Shown in pieces: positions 17,636 to 26,167 of a stretch of 43,984 bases of DNA (its first letter is position 1; the number at the start of each line of letters is the position of its first letter). Source of the stretch: Mycoplasmatota bacterium (lineage in GTDB: Bacteria > Bacillota_I > Bacilli_A > Izemoplasmatales > Izemoplasmataceae); the NCBI GenBank assembly GCA_030595255.1, contig JAUVDP010000007.1:1-43984 (forward strand). Reading direction: 5' to 3'. The notes beneath the pieces were generated by a model. It did no database searches and was not told the origin of the DNA. It saw only the letters and a program-made list of their open reading frames with translations. The translations under genes and the position numbers were made by a program.

Positions 17636-19273
17636 TTATTTCTTCTTAAATGAAGAACGTAGCGAAACTATGCGGTTAAATACTAGTTTATCTTTTGTAC
17701 TATCAGGATCAACACTATAATAACCATTCCTTGTAAATTGGAATCTATCATGAATCTTAGGATTAATGTCTTTTTCAAAATATCCATGTTTAACAATTAT
17801 TGAATTAGGATTTACTTTTTCAATAAAAGGAACATCCTTATCTTCAAAATCTAAGATTAAATCTTCGAATAATCTAAATTCAGCTTCTACATTGTTAGTA
17901 CCATCAACAAAATGGATATTACCATTAGGTTTTCTTTCATTAAATCCAGATCCTGATTTAGTTATTGGATCATAAGTACAGTTAACTTGAATGATCTTAC
18001 CAGATTCATCTTTAACAATACTATTTGCTTTAACAAAATAAGCATGCATTAATCTCACTTCAATCCCTAAAGCAAGGCGTTTCCACTTCTTATTAGGTTT
18101 TACTTCAATGAAGTCTTCTCTTTCAATATAAACAGTTTTACTAAAAGATATTTGTCTAGTACCTAACTCAACATTCTCTCTATTATTTTCAGCTTCTAAG
18201 TATTCAACTTGTCCTTCTGGATAGTTATCAATAACTAATTTTAAAGGATCAAGTACTGCGTTTACTCTTGGAGCTTCTAACTTTAAAGTTTCTCTAATAA
18301 TTTGATCTAACATATCTATTGATGTTTCACCTTGAGTTTTAGGTAATCCAACTGAATATATAAAATCTCTTATAGCTATTGGTGGAACTCCTCTTCTTCT
18401 AAGTCCACTCAAAGTAATTAATCTAGGGTCATCCCATCCACTAACTACACCGTTATCCACTAAATCTTTAATATATCTTTTGCCAGTAACTTTATGTGCC
18501 ATAATTAATTTACCAAATTCAATTTGTCTTGGCACATCTTTCATTTCTGTATTTTCTACAACCCAATCATATAAAGGTCTATGGTCTTCAAACTCTAAAC
18601 TACATAAACTATGTGTAATCCCTTCAATTGCATCTTCAATAGGATGTGCATAATCATACATTGGATAGATACACCATTCATCTTTAGTATTATGATGATA
18701 AGCTCTTTGTATTCTATATATTACAGGATCTCTTAAATTCATATTAGGGCTTTCCATATCAATCTTCGCTCTTAAAACACGAGACCCATCAGGAAACTTC
18801 CCTTCTTTCATACCTATAAATAATTCTAAGTTCTCTTCAATACTTCTATCTCTATAAGGACTATTCTTCCCTGTATTAGTTAGATTACCGCGGTATTCTC
18901 TAATTTCCTCCGCAGTTAAATCATCTACAAAAGCTTTACCTTTTTTTATTAAAACTAAAGCTCTATTATACATTTCTCCAAAATAATCACTCGCAAAATA
19001 AAGGTTATCCCACTTACAACCAAGCCAAGCAATATCTTCTTTAATCGCTTCAACAAACGATACATCTTCCTTCACAGGATTTGTATCATCAAAACGTAAA
19101 TTGAAATTACCTCCATGTAATTTAGCCATTGAGTAATTTGTGATAATAGCTCTTGCATGTCCTAAGTGTAAAAAACCGTTAGGTTCAGGTGGAAATCTAG
19201 TAACAGCTTTCTTATGTTTTCCACTTCTTATATCTTCTTCGATTATTGTATTTATAAAATGACTTACTTCCAT
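17636..19273 (-). CDS. glnS: Glutaminyl-tRNA synthetase
   Basis: A 545-residue class I synthetase of the GlnRS type: FPPEPNGFLHLGHARAI carries the HIGH-like motif (HLGH, 36-39), RFDDTNP follows, and HKVTGKRYIKDLV stands at the KMSKS position. The C-terminal anticodon-binding beta-barrels are full length, with GYYSVDPDST near the end. It charges tRNA-Gln directly; many Firmicutes lack it and use GatCAB instead. I prefer the ATG at 19273 with GGGTGA 5-6 bases upstream over an in-frame GTG at 19282. A leader peptide with tandem Gln codons precedes it, suggesting control by charged tRNA-Gln (inference). Confidence 0.95.
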   Translation of the reverse strand: MEVSHFINTIIEEDIRSGKHKKAVTRFPPEPNGFLHLGHARAIITNYSMAKLHGGNFNLRFDDTNPVKEDVSFVEAIKEDIAWLGCKWDNLYFASDYFGEMYNRALVLIKKGKAFVDDLTAEEIREYRGNLTNTGKNSPYRDRSIEENLELFIGMKEGKFPDGSRVLRAKIDMESPNMNLRDPVIYRIQRAYHHNTKDEWCIYPMYDYAHPIEDAIEGITHSLCSLEFEDHRPLYDWVVENTEMKDVPRQIEFGKLIMAHKVTGKRYIKDLVDNGVVSGWDDPRLITLSGLRRRGVPPIAIRDFIYSVGLPKTQGETSIDMLDQIIRETLKLEAPRVNAVLDPLKLVIDNYPEGQVEYLEAENNRENVELGTRQISFSKTVYIEREDFIEVKPNKKWKRLALGIEVRLMHAYFVKANSIVKDESGKIIQVNCTYDPITKSGSGFNERKPNGNIHFVDGTNNVEAEFRLFEDLILDFEDKDVPFIEKVNPNSIIVKHGYFEKDINPKIHDRFQFTRNGYYSVDPDSTKDKLVFNRIVSLRSSFKKK

Positions 19274-19318
19274 TTTATTCACCCATTTCTATAGTTTTAT
19301 TGTTAATAGTGTAAATAT

Positions 19319-19348
19319 TCAAAATAGGCTAACCTGCTGGACTTTCAT
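19319..19348 (-). CDS. Putative glnS leader peptide MKVQQVSLF
   Basis: A nine-codon frame ending in TGA, encoding MKVQQVSLF. AGAGGTGA lies 5 bases before its ATG, a better ribosome binding site than that of glnS itself. Codons 4 and 5 are CAG CAG, whereas all 14 Gln codons I read in fbp are CAA. The frame begins about 25 bases after the predicted start and ends 45 bases before the glnS ATG. By analogy with leader peptides of amino acid and synthetase operons, ribosome stalling at the Gln codons could regulate glnS. I see no T-box and no strong GC hairpin with a T-run, so the mechanism is open. Confidence 0.65.
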   Translation of the reverse strand: MKVQQVSLF

Positions 19349-19379
19349 ATGAATCACCTCTATGTATATGATATTCTAT

Positions 19380-19388
19380 ATAATAACA
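19380..19388 (-). promoter_or_regulatory. Extended -10 promoter of the glnS leader
   Basis: TGTTATTAT on the minus strand, 17 bases beyond the preceding terminator hairpin. The -35 position (TTTTAT) is weak. Expected start is about 19373, leaving about 25 bases before the leader-peptide ATG. Confidence 0.55.
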
Positions 19389-19404
19389 CAATAAATAGCA
19401 ATAT

Positions 19405-19436
19405 AAAATCGAGAAAAACTATTTTTTCTCGATTTT
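19405..19436 (-). terminator. Terminator with the stop codon in its loop
   Basis: AAAATCGAGAAAAA pairs with TTTTTCTCGATTTT (14 bp) around a loop that begins with the complement of 19419-19421, the TAG stop codon of the charged-protein gene. The descending arm ends in TTTT. It separates the envelope block from glnS. Confidence 0.82.
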
Positions 19437-20090
19437 TTCTTTGATTTCTTTAAATTGATTAATACTATCTTCAAAAACACCACTTTTTTTACTAAGCCAC
19501 CCATAAAATCTTTCATCATCTAGTACTTCTTGAGATATTACATCAATTTCTAAATAATGATTATTAAGATAATTAATAAAATCCTCAACTTTTGTATATT
19601 TCTTATTTCTAAATATATATACCTTTTGATCTTTGATGTTAGAGAACTTTGTTTCCTTGTTTTTTTGTCTTCTTGATTTTTTCTTATCTTTAATTGGCTT
19701 TTCTTTAATCTTTTTATTATCTTTCTTGCTTTTTTCAAAGTAAGAACTAAGTTCTTTCTTATCTTTTACATCTTCTTTTAAGTCTTCTTTTGCTTCTTTA
19801 TTAACTCGCGCTTCTTTGAGAGAGGTAATTTCTATTTCATCTTCATCAACTACGCATTCAGTAGTTGGGTCATTATCATAGTAAGTGAATTTACCAACAA
19901 CTAATTCTTCTGATTCAGGTACTTCAATCTCAAATTCATCATTAATTATATTAACTTCTTGGATAGTTTCAGTTTCTTTTTCAACTTCTTCTATTTCTTC
20001 TTTTTTATCAGATTTAGGTTCTTCTTTAGAAGTAGCTACAATTATCTCTTCTTCAAATATAACTTCTTTTTTCTTTTTCTTCTTAAACAT
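19419..20090 (-). CDS. Highly charged protein with a compact C-terminal segment, function unknown
   Basis: Not recognised. The 223-residue protein begins MFKKKKKKE, then about 140 residues of Glu/Lys-rich low-complexity sequence, probably disordered. The last 65 residues (from KVYIFRNKKYTKVEDFINYL to the end, with FYGWLSKKSGVFEDS) look like a folded helical domain. There is no signal peptide or membrane helix, so it is likely cytoplasmic. Its ATG overlaps the end of the upstream membrane gene by 8 bases, preceded by GAGGGGG, so the two are translationally coupled and may act together at the membrane (inference). The terminator hairpin holds its stop codon. Confidence 0.7.
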   Translation of the reverse strand: MFKKKKKKEVIFEEEIIVATSKEEPKSDKKEEIEEVEKETETIQEVNIINDEFEIEVPESEELVVGKFTYYDNDPTTECVVDEDEIEITSLKEARVNKEAKEDLKEDVKDKKELSSYFEKSKKDNKKIKEKPIKDKKKSRRQKNKETKFSNIKDQKVYIFRNKKYTKVEDFINYLNNHYLEIDVISQEVLDDERFYGWLSKKSGVFEDSINQFKEIKEKIEKK

Positions 20091-21117
20091 TGATTAACCC
20101 CCTCATAATCGCAAATCCCACACCTATAAATCCTAGGTTAAATAAGAATGCAAGTAAGAATAGTAATCTTATATATGTCATAAATCTCGAATAATTTTTA
20201 GTCATCCAGTCATATTTCTTTTCCACCATTTTAACGTAATTTTTGAATTTATCCATTAATATTTCAGGTCCTATTAAAGTTTTAAGTTCTAACTTACTTT
20301 TTTTAGGTTTCTTAACAACTAAATCTACATAATCTTCTAATATCCCTGATTGTTTTAATCTAGCGTTTTTCATATCATTATCCCATTTATCAAATGTTTT
20401 AACAGCATACTTATTCTTTTCGCCTCTAACATCTCTAATTAGTCTTGAGAACGAGTTATTTAAAACAGCATACAACACAAACAATAATATCGTAAACACT
20501 CCATATAAGCTATACCAAGGCACATCATAAAGTAATTGATTCCAGTCTACTACAAAGTCACTTATAAAAGATACAAAAGAAGGTTGTAACGTTGCTGGAT
20601 TTTTAAATAGTAACATATTCACAAAAGCGATTAAAATAGCTAGTAAAAACATTATTTTACTAGGTTTATGATATTTTCTACTCTTTTTAGGTAAAGCAAT
20701 AATCATATGTCTTAAGTTTTCCATGCTTCTAATACTAGATTCACGGTATTCTTCTACCCATTTATCTAAAATATCGTATAAAATACTTTCCTTATTTACT
20801 TCATTAAACTCTTTTAGTACTAAGAACTCTTTTAAAGTAATTTCTTCTTCTAAAATATCAGTATGTTTTACTTTAAATTGGTCCATACTAACAACATCAT
20901 CTCCCCAATCAGATCTATAAGTTAGGGGATTTCTACTAAAATAATCAAGATTTTCTTCATACAAGTAATGGCTAACTATTAAATCAGCATATTTCTTAAA
21001 CTTATATAAATCAAGATTTCCAGTTTCTTCATACTTAACTTGCATTTTGAGTTTGAATTTTTCTACATCATAATTATTTAACTCAAGTAACAGCATTAAC
21101 TCTTCACTAGGTTTCAT
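20083..21117 (-). CDS. Three-helix membrane protein, function unknown
   Basis: Not recognised. A 344-residue protein with an acidic N-terminal region of about 145 residues ending in a basic stretch (KKSRKYHKPSK), a helix at about 153-170, an outer loop of about 30 residues with several aromatics, a helix at about 203-224, a cytoplasmic segment rich in Lys and Asp, and a final helix at about 316-340. By the positive-inside rule the N-terminal region is cytoplasmic. The ATG has AGGAGGGG 5 bases upstream. It sits between the CvpA-like gene (15-base gap) and the charged-protein gene (8-base overlap), so the three form one unit. Confidence 0.72.
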   Translation of the reverse strand: MKPSEELMLLLELNNYDVEKFKLKMQVKYEETGNLDLYKFKKYADLIVSHYLYEENLDYFSRNPLTYRSDWGDDVVSMDQFKVKHTDILEEEITLKEFLVLKEFNEVNKESILYDILDKWVEEYRESSIRSMENLRHMIIALPKKSRKYHKPSKIMFLLAILIAFVNMLLFKNPATLQPSFVSFISDFVVDWNQLLYDVPWYSLYGVFTILLFVLYAVLNNSFSRLIRDVRGEKNKYAVKTFDKWDNDMKNARLKQSGILEDYVDLVVKKPKKSKLELKTLIGPEILMDKFKNYVKMVEKKYDWMTKNYSRFMTYIRLLFLLAFLFNLGFIGVGFAIMRGLINV

Positions 21118-21132
21118 TTAGTCCCCTCCTCT

Positions 21133-23454
21133 CTATCTAATTAGGCTTCTAACTCTTTGTCTAAATTCCATACTAAACAATTCGTATTCATCATCTGCAA
21201 GAATACGCATAGCTTCAATAGAAATTTGTCCATCGTCATACATTTGTTCTAAAAGTGTATAGTTAGTTGCTTCATCAATCACATTAAATGCGAATTGATC
21301 AGCAAACATTGATATAACTTCTTGTGTTATTACATTATCTTCAACTGATTGATTTGCTTTTTCTAAGAACTCTCTCATTTTGACAGAGTCATAAATAATA
21401 GCTTCATTCTCATCATCAACCATTAAATAAGCTTTAAATAGGATATCAGTAACTAAGAATCTCATATTAAATATTTCTTGTAAGAATCCCCCGTCTTCAT
21501 CAGTTTCGGGGCAAATATAAACATCTAAATTAAGATTACTATTATCTTCTCCCATACAAAACCTTGCAGCATCGTTAAACACTGCGGAGAGTATTGGAGT
21601 ATTACTTAAAGTATCGTATATATCAAGATGATACTTCATTACACTTATTCCAATTTTAAAGACCATTGATAAGTTACCTTCTAAACTATTAGCTATATCT
21701 TTATAATATAGATCATATTCATCAACTAACTCTTTTGTACTAGCTAAAATATCTAATACTTCTTTATAATCCTCAAATTCATCTACAAATCCACCAGCTT
21801 CATAATCATATTTATATTGTAATATAATCCATGAAACGCTATCTCCTTCAAACAAGGTAGTAACAATGTTTAAAGCATCTGAAGTAAAGTCATAATCAGT
21901 TACCAAATCTGTATTAATGTTAGTACATCTATTGGATGAAAGTTCGATTTCATCAAGTGGTACAGTATCTATATTATCCATAGTACAAGTGAGCCAGGAT
22001 GTAAAAACATCATAACTAACAATGCTCATTTGTGCTAAGTATAATTTACTTTCTAATTCTTCATCGCTAATATCTGTGACTATTAAGTCATAGTTATTTT
22101 TAAAACTAACAATAACCTCTGAAATATCACTTCCACTACCTTCTGAAGCCATTATCCCATCTAATTCTTCAATATACCAAGTAAGTAATCCTCTATGATT
22201 TTTAAAGTTTACACCATAAGATCTTAAATTATCTGAAATATCAATTTTATTTTCATATAAAGCTAAATCTGCGATAGCTTCAGTAACTTCTGCTGATTCA
22301 GTTATTACAGAAGGTTCAGTGAGTGCACCTTCATGGATATATCCACTTGGTGTAACTACACTAAATGTTGGTCTATTTAAAATAAATGTATCTGTGAATG
22401 TTCCTCCACTAGTAATTGTATCTACTTTGTTATCAACATAAGTAAACGCAGCATCCATATAATCATCTAAATCGTCTAAATAAGCTTGATATAATAATGA
22501 ATAATCATAATCAATAACATCTTTATCATAAGCTACAAGTAAAGTTTCATATTCAGCAACTAACTCTTCCATAGCTGTTAATTCAGATTCAAATTCATTT
22601 TCTAATACTAATAAATCTAAGTATAAATAGTCACTTGTACTAGTTTTAGTAACAAGTATTAATGAAACTCCTAAATAATTTGATGCAGATAGGTTTTCAC
22701 CGAAGTAATCAAAGTACTCATCATCAAGTAGTTGTTTAGAAGAACTACTAAATTCAGGGTATACATCAATCATAAAGCTAGTTTCATAAGAATCACTACC
22801 AATATATAACTGTTGGTAATCATAAATAGCATCATTATAATATCCTTCAATACCATCAACTGACATTAATTGTTGGAAATCTTCAGCTTTATCTGCTAAT
22901 CCCTTTATTGGAACTGCCTTTTCCGCAGTTCTCGCAATTCTTGAAAATGGTGGAGGATGTTCCAATACAAAATTAGTTAATCCTGCTTCACCACCTACAA
23001 TATTTAATGAAAATGCAGGTAGGATAATGAAATATACTAATACATATCCATTAATAAACGCGAATAAAGCACCTAAGTAGTTATTCTTTTTACCTAGTTT
23101 AGCCCTCATATTCTCATTTAAAACATATCTTCTAGCATAGATAGATAATAAGAATACTCCAAGGAACAACATAATATATGTAAATATATATGCAAATACC
23201 ATCTCAATAGTATTCTTAAATGCCGGCAAGTATGTATCTATAACTTCAAAGAAGAATGTAGACTTAAGTGGTACATACATTAATGTAGTTATATAGCTAC
23301 CTAAGTAGTAAATTACCATGAAAGGAAGTATTAAGTTGATTGATAATCTAATTTGTTTGTGTCCACCAGAAAGATACCCATATACTAGATATGAGATGAA
23401 TATCATTCCTAAAACAATATCAAAATTAAAGTCATACTGAATACTTGGAATCAT
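21133..23454 (-). CDS. CvpA-like membrane protein with a large outer domain
   Basis: A 773-residue protein. The first ~150 residues contain four hydrophobic helices with basic loops after the first and third (SGGHKQIR; YARRYVLNENMRAKLGKK), and resemble the CvpA family (colicin V production/YshB-like). That topology places both termini outside, so the remaining ~600 residues are extracytoplasmic. They are acidic and Tyr-rich, with four cysteines in two groups (LTCTMDN, NRCTNI, RFCMGED, YICPETD). I do not recognise the outer domain. I start at the ATG at 23454 because AGGGGGGA precedes it; an upstream in-frame start at 23487 has no such site. A terminator hairpin lies 34-63 bases upstream. Confidence 0.75.
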   Translation of the reverse strand: MIPSIQYDFNFDIVLGMIFISYLVYGYLSGGHKQIRLSINLILPFMVIYYLGSYITTLMYVPLKSTFFFEVIDTYLPAFKNTIEMVFAYIFTYIMLFLGVFLLSIYARRYVLNENMRAKLGKKNNYLGALFAFINGYVLVYFIILPAFSLNIVGGEAGLTNFVLEHPPPFSRIARTAEKAVPIKGLADKAEDFQQLMSVDGIEGYYNDAIYDYQQLYIGSDSYETSFMIDVYPEFSSSSKQLLDDEYFDYFGENLSASNYLGVSLILVTKTSTSDYLYLDLLVLENEFESELTAMEELVAEYETLLVAYDKDVIDYDYSLLYQAYLDDLDDYMDAAFTYVDNKVDTITSGGTFTDTFILNRPTFSVVTPSGYIHEGALTEPSVITESAEVTEAIADLALYENKIDISDNLRSYGVNFKNHRGLLTWYIEELDGIMASEGSGSDISEVIVSFKNNYDLIVTDISDEELESKLYLAQMSIVSYDVFTSWLTCTMDNIDTVPLDEIELSSNRCTNINTDLVTDYDFTSDALNIVTTLFEGDSVSWIILQYKYDYEAGGFVDEFEDYKEVLDILASTKELVDEYDLYYKDIANSLEGNLSMVFKIGISVMKYHLDIYDTLSNTPILSAVFNDAARFCMGEDNSNLNLDVYICPETDEDGGFLQEIFNMRFLVTDILFKAYLMVDDENEAIIYDSVKMREFLEKANQSVEDNVITQEVISMFADQFAFNVIDEATNYTLLEQMYDDGQISIEAMRILADDEYELFSMEFRQRVRSLIR

Positions 23455-23487
23455 AATGAATTCCCCCCTAAAGTAATAAACTATCAA

Positions 23488-23517
23488 GAAAAACCCTTGG
23501 TTACCTAAGGGTTTTTC
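23488..23517 (-). terminator. Terminator between two envelope genes
   Basis: GAAAAACCCTT / AAGGGTTTTTC form an 11-bp stem with an 8-base loop on the minus strand, running into T-rich sequence. It follows the gene ending at 23558 by 40 bases. I see no strong promoter between it and the next gene, so read-through or a weak promoter ahead of the hairpin must express the CvpA-like gene. Confidence 0.8.
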
Positions 23518-23557
23518 TATATGTGGGTTATATTATTATATTATTTAAATTATGTCT

Positions 23558-25438
23558 TTATGGAGTTTCTGAGAATAAGTCTTCGTAGTCATCAAATATA
23601 CCTTCAGGTATTAAAGCTTCAAATGTTTCTAAGAAAGCTACTTGAGTTTCTGGATCAAGTTCTTCGAAACTTTCAAACATTTCAGTAATTTGTTCTGCAT
23701 CTGGGTTAGTTGCTGGATCATCATCATTTAATAAATCTTGAAGTTCAACAACACTTTCATAAACATCTTGTTCAGGTCCTTCTGTAGTTGTATCTAAAAT
23801 AGCTTCTAGATCATCTATTAATTCAGGACTACCAACAACGTCTTGTAATGCTGTAGTGAAGTCTTCAATTACGTCTGCGTATACAGAGTTAACTGTAATA
23901 ACTAGTTCGATTCCATCTTCAACTAATAAGATTCCATCAACACTAACAGTACCATCATCAGCATCTGCAGAACCATCATTCATTACTGAAGATAATCTTT
24001 CAACACTAATAATTAATGTACCATTTTCATCAAATTCACCAAATTCAACATCTCCAAGATCAGCAAATACTTGTTTAAATGCTTCTAAATCTAAAATACT
24101 TAAATAGTCTCCATCTGATTCTCCATCATCTTTACCGAATGTAATTTCAGCAAATTCAAACATTAATTGTGAATCATCTAGTGGATCAGATACATCAGTA
24201 GCTCTTATTTGAAGCATGCTGTCAATTCCAGCTATTTTAAACAATGCGTTTATATATATTTCCTCAGGAGCTAAATCGAACCAAATTGCTTTTAATCCGA
24301 TATCTAAAACTTCAATTTCTCCTGTAGTTAAGTTTTCATATTCATAAGTAGTTCGTGTATCTTCGAATCCTGAAGCACCATAATAGATTAATTTATTGAA
24401 CGTTTGTTCAGTAATAACAAAGTCTCCACCTACTAAAGCGTAGTTAAAGATATATTCAGTAAATTTATCTGCTAAATAAGTTTCTGGATTAAATGAATCT
24501 ACGTCAAATTCTCCGATTACTTCTACACCTTCAACTAATTCTTTAAAGTGCATATCATATAAGTACTCAGGAATAACTTGTTCATCACTATTTTTAAATT
24601 TTGAAATTCCAGCAGTGAAAACAAATTCTTCTTCAACTAATTCAAAACTAAGTAAGTTATTATCAAATATAATTGATAATACTTCTTGAGCTAATTGAGC
24701 TTGAGCATCAGGTTCTACACCTTCCTCTGAAGCCATTTGCTCTAATATCTCATCTTTTTGTAATGTATAAGTTAAATTAGCAACATCTAATTCACCAACT
24801 GGTACATCATCTGATATATCATCAAAATCTACTTGATCGATTTGTTTATCAATTGTTGAAATAATTGATGAAATTAAGCTACTAGGAATTGGTAAGTTAC
24901 CAATTTGGATTTTATCAAACTTAAGAACATATTCATTTGCTTCATCTTGTAAGATAAAATGTGTTTCCATAATTGTTTTGTATGTAATACCTTCATTAAT
25001 ATCTACTTCAAGGAATACATTAAGAATAAATTTGTCTTGTGCAAATTCAACCCAAACTCCAACAACTCTTAAACTAATATCAAATCCTTCGACTTGAACT
25101 GGTTCAGCAAAAATATAATTACATGAATCCTCTACACAGTCATCAGTTGGCATGTAGTCTGGATTTACATCAGGTTGTCTAATTGCTTCAAAGATAGCAG
25201 TATTGATAATATCTTGACTTAAATTAAAAATCATATCATCAGTAGCCCCGCTTTCTACATCATCAATTGACATAGTTAATTCTTCGTATAACATGTCTTT
25301 CGCACTAGCACCCTCTACATATAGATGAGTAGGCATGTGAGTATCACCTGTTCCATCATACATAAGTGTTGCAACTAATGCTGGTGTCCCTAAAATAAAC
25401 AACACCGGAATAAAAATAGCCATAAATAATCTTCTCAT
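23558..25438 (-). CDS. Membrane-anchored extracytoplasmic protein, larger paralogue
   Basis: Not recognised as a named family. The 626-residue protein starts MRRLFMAIFIPVLFILGTP, a signal anchor or signal peptide without a lipobox, and the rest is acidic and extracytoplasmic. Residues from about 45 to 215 are similar to the neighbour at 25524-26159: both have a Cys-x4-Cys-Asn-Tyr element (DDCVEDSCNY here) after an NPDY/NSDYEP-like stretch, and both end that region with GELD/GELN and a TYT motif. The remaining ~400 residues are additional. I choose the ATG at 25438 because GGAGGAG lies 7 bases before it; the earlier start at 25477 would cross that site. A terminator follows. Confidence 0.72.
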   Translation of the reverse strand: MRRLFMAIFIPVLFILGTPALVATLMYDGTGDTHMPTHLYVEGASAKDMLYEELTMSIDDVESGATDDMIFNLSQDIINTAIFEAIRQPDVNPDYMPTDDCVEDSCNYIFAEPVQVEGFDISLRVVGVWVEFAQDKFILNVFLEVDINEGITYKTIMETHFILQDEANEYVLKFDKIQIGNLPIPSSLISSIISTIDKQIDQVDFDDISDDVPVGELDVANLTYTLQKDEILEQMASEEGVEPDAQAQLAQEVLSIIFDNNLLSFELVEEEFVFTAGISKFKNSDEQVIPEYLYDMHFKELVEGVEVIGEFDVDSFNPETYLADKFTEYIFNYALVGGDFVITEQTFNKLIYYGASGFEDTRTTYEYENLTTGEIEVLDIGLKAIWFDLAPEEIYINALFKIAGIDSMLQIRATDVSDPLDDSQLMFEFAEITFGKDDGESDGDYLSILDLEAFKQVFADLGDVEFGEFDENGTLIISVERLSSVMNDGSADADDGTVSVDGILLVEDGIELVITVNSVYADVIEDFTTALQDVVGSPELIDDLEAILDTTTEGPEQDVYESVVELQDLLNDDDPATNPDAEQITEMFESFEELDPETQVAFLETFEALIPEGIFDDYEDLFSETP

Positions 25439-25476
25439 TAAAAATCTCCTCCATTCGTTATTTCGAATATAACCCA

Positions 25477-25503
25477 ATTATATAGAAAATATGTGAATAT
25501 TTT
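25477..25503 (-). promoter_or_regulatory. Possible promoter and AT hairpin before the larger paralogue
   Basis: In the 85-base gap upstream of the gene starting at 25438, an AT-only 7-bp hairpin (AAAATAT/ATATTTT, 25486-25503) is followed by TATAAT (complement of 25477-25482) without a good -35 or TG extension. Either could be chance in such AT-rich DNA. Confidence 0.3.
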
Positions 25504-25523
25504 ATGAATTTAATATATAAATC

Positions 25524-26159
25524 TTATGAAAAAGGTGAGAACGAAATTGTATAAGTATATTCTTCTAAATTAAGTTCACCTTTTGAAACCTGTGATTCAA
25601 TGTTTTCTGTATCAATTTTACTAAAAATTCTATCTAACATTGCTTTAGATATTTCATAGTCTGCGAGGTAGTATTTGTCTAAAGTAAGCTCTATAGACAT
25701 ACTAAGTATTTTTATATCTACATCAAATACTAAAACTAATATTGTATTTACCTCAATAAATTCTTCTGTTCCAAAACTAATAGTTAAAACTAATTGTTCA
25801 TCATCATTCATTTCTGCGAAAATGTAATTAATATAATAATAATCTTCATAAATAACATAATTACACTCAGTAGTTTCACAATCTCCAAGTGGTTCATAAT
25901 CTGAATTTATATTATTTTTAATAGAATCATAAATTACTAAATTAATAATATCCTCTACTAATGATGATTCATCAGTAGACCCACTTACAAATAAACTTAT
26001 AAATTTATCTTGTAAAATTTCTGTTAAATTTGCATCTTCTTCGTAAACTATAGTTGATAAACTACTATCATCAACGTCTACCTTTATAGCACCAAGTCCG
26101 ATAACTCCTAATGCAATTAATATAATTAATATAATAATTAAATTTCTAATTGTTTTCAT
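25524..26159 (-). CDS. Membrane-anchored extracytoplasmic protein, smaller paralogue
   Basis: A 211-residue protein with an N-terminal hydrophobic helix (IRNLIIILIILIALGVIGLG) and no lipobox, so it is probably anchored with the remainder outside. It aligns by eye with the N-terminal third of the next gene product: GDCETTECNY matches DDCVEDSCNY, and EISKAMLDRIFSKID matches the segment before the GELD/GELN motif. It has just two cysteines, both in that element. It follows tsaD by 8 bases with AGGTGA before the ATG, so it appears to belong to the rimI-tsaD run. Function unknown; a duplicated envelope domain is the most that can be said. Confidence 0.72.
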   Translation of the reverse strand: MKTIRNLIIILIILIALGVIGLGAIKVDVDDSSLSTIVYEEDANLTEILQDKFISLFVSGSTDESSLVEDIINLVIYDSIKNNINSDYEPLGDCETTECNYVIYEDYYYINYIFAEMNDDEQLVLTISFGTEEFIEVNTILVLVFDVDIKILSMSIELTLDKYYLADYEISKAMLDRIFSKIDTENIESQVSKGELNLEEYTYTISFSPFS

Positions 26160-26167
26160 ATTGTCAC

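Noticed and set aside
19274-19404. T-box riboswitch upstream of glnS
   Set aside because: No T-box sequence, no specifier stem and no antiterminator/terminator pair can be found in about 100 bases, which is also too short.
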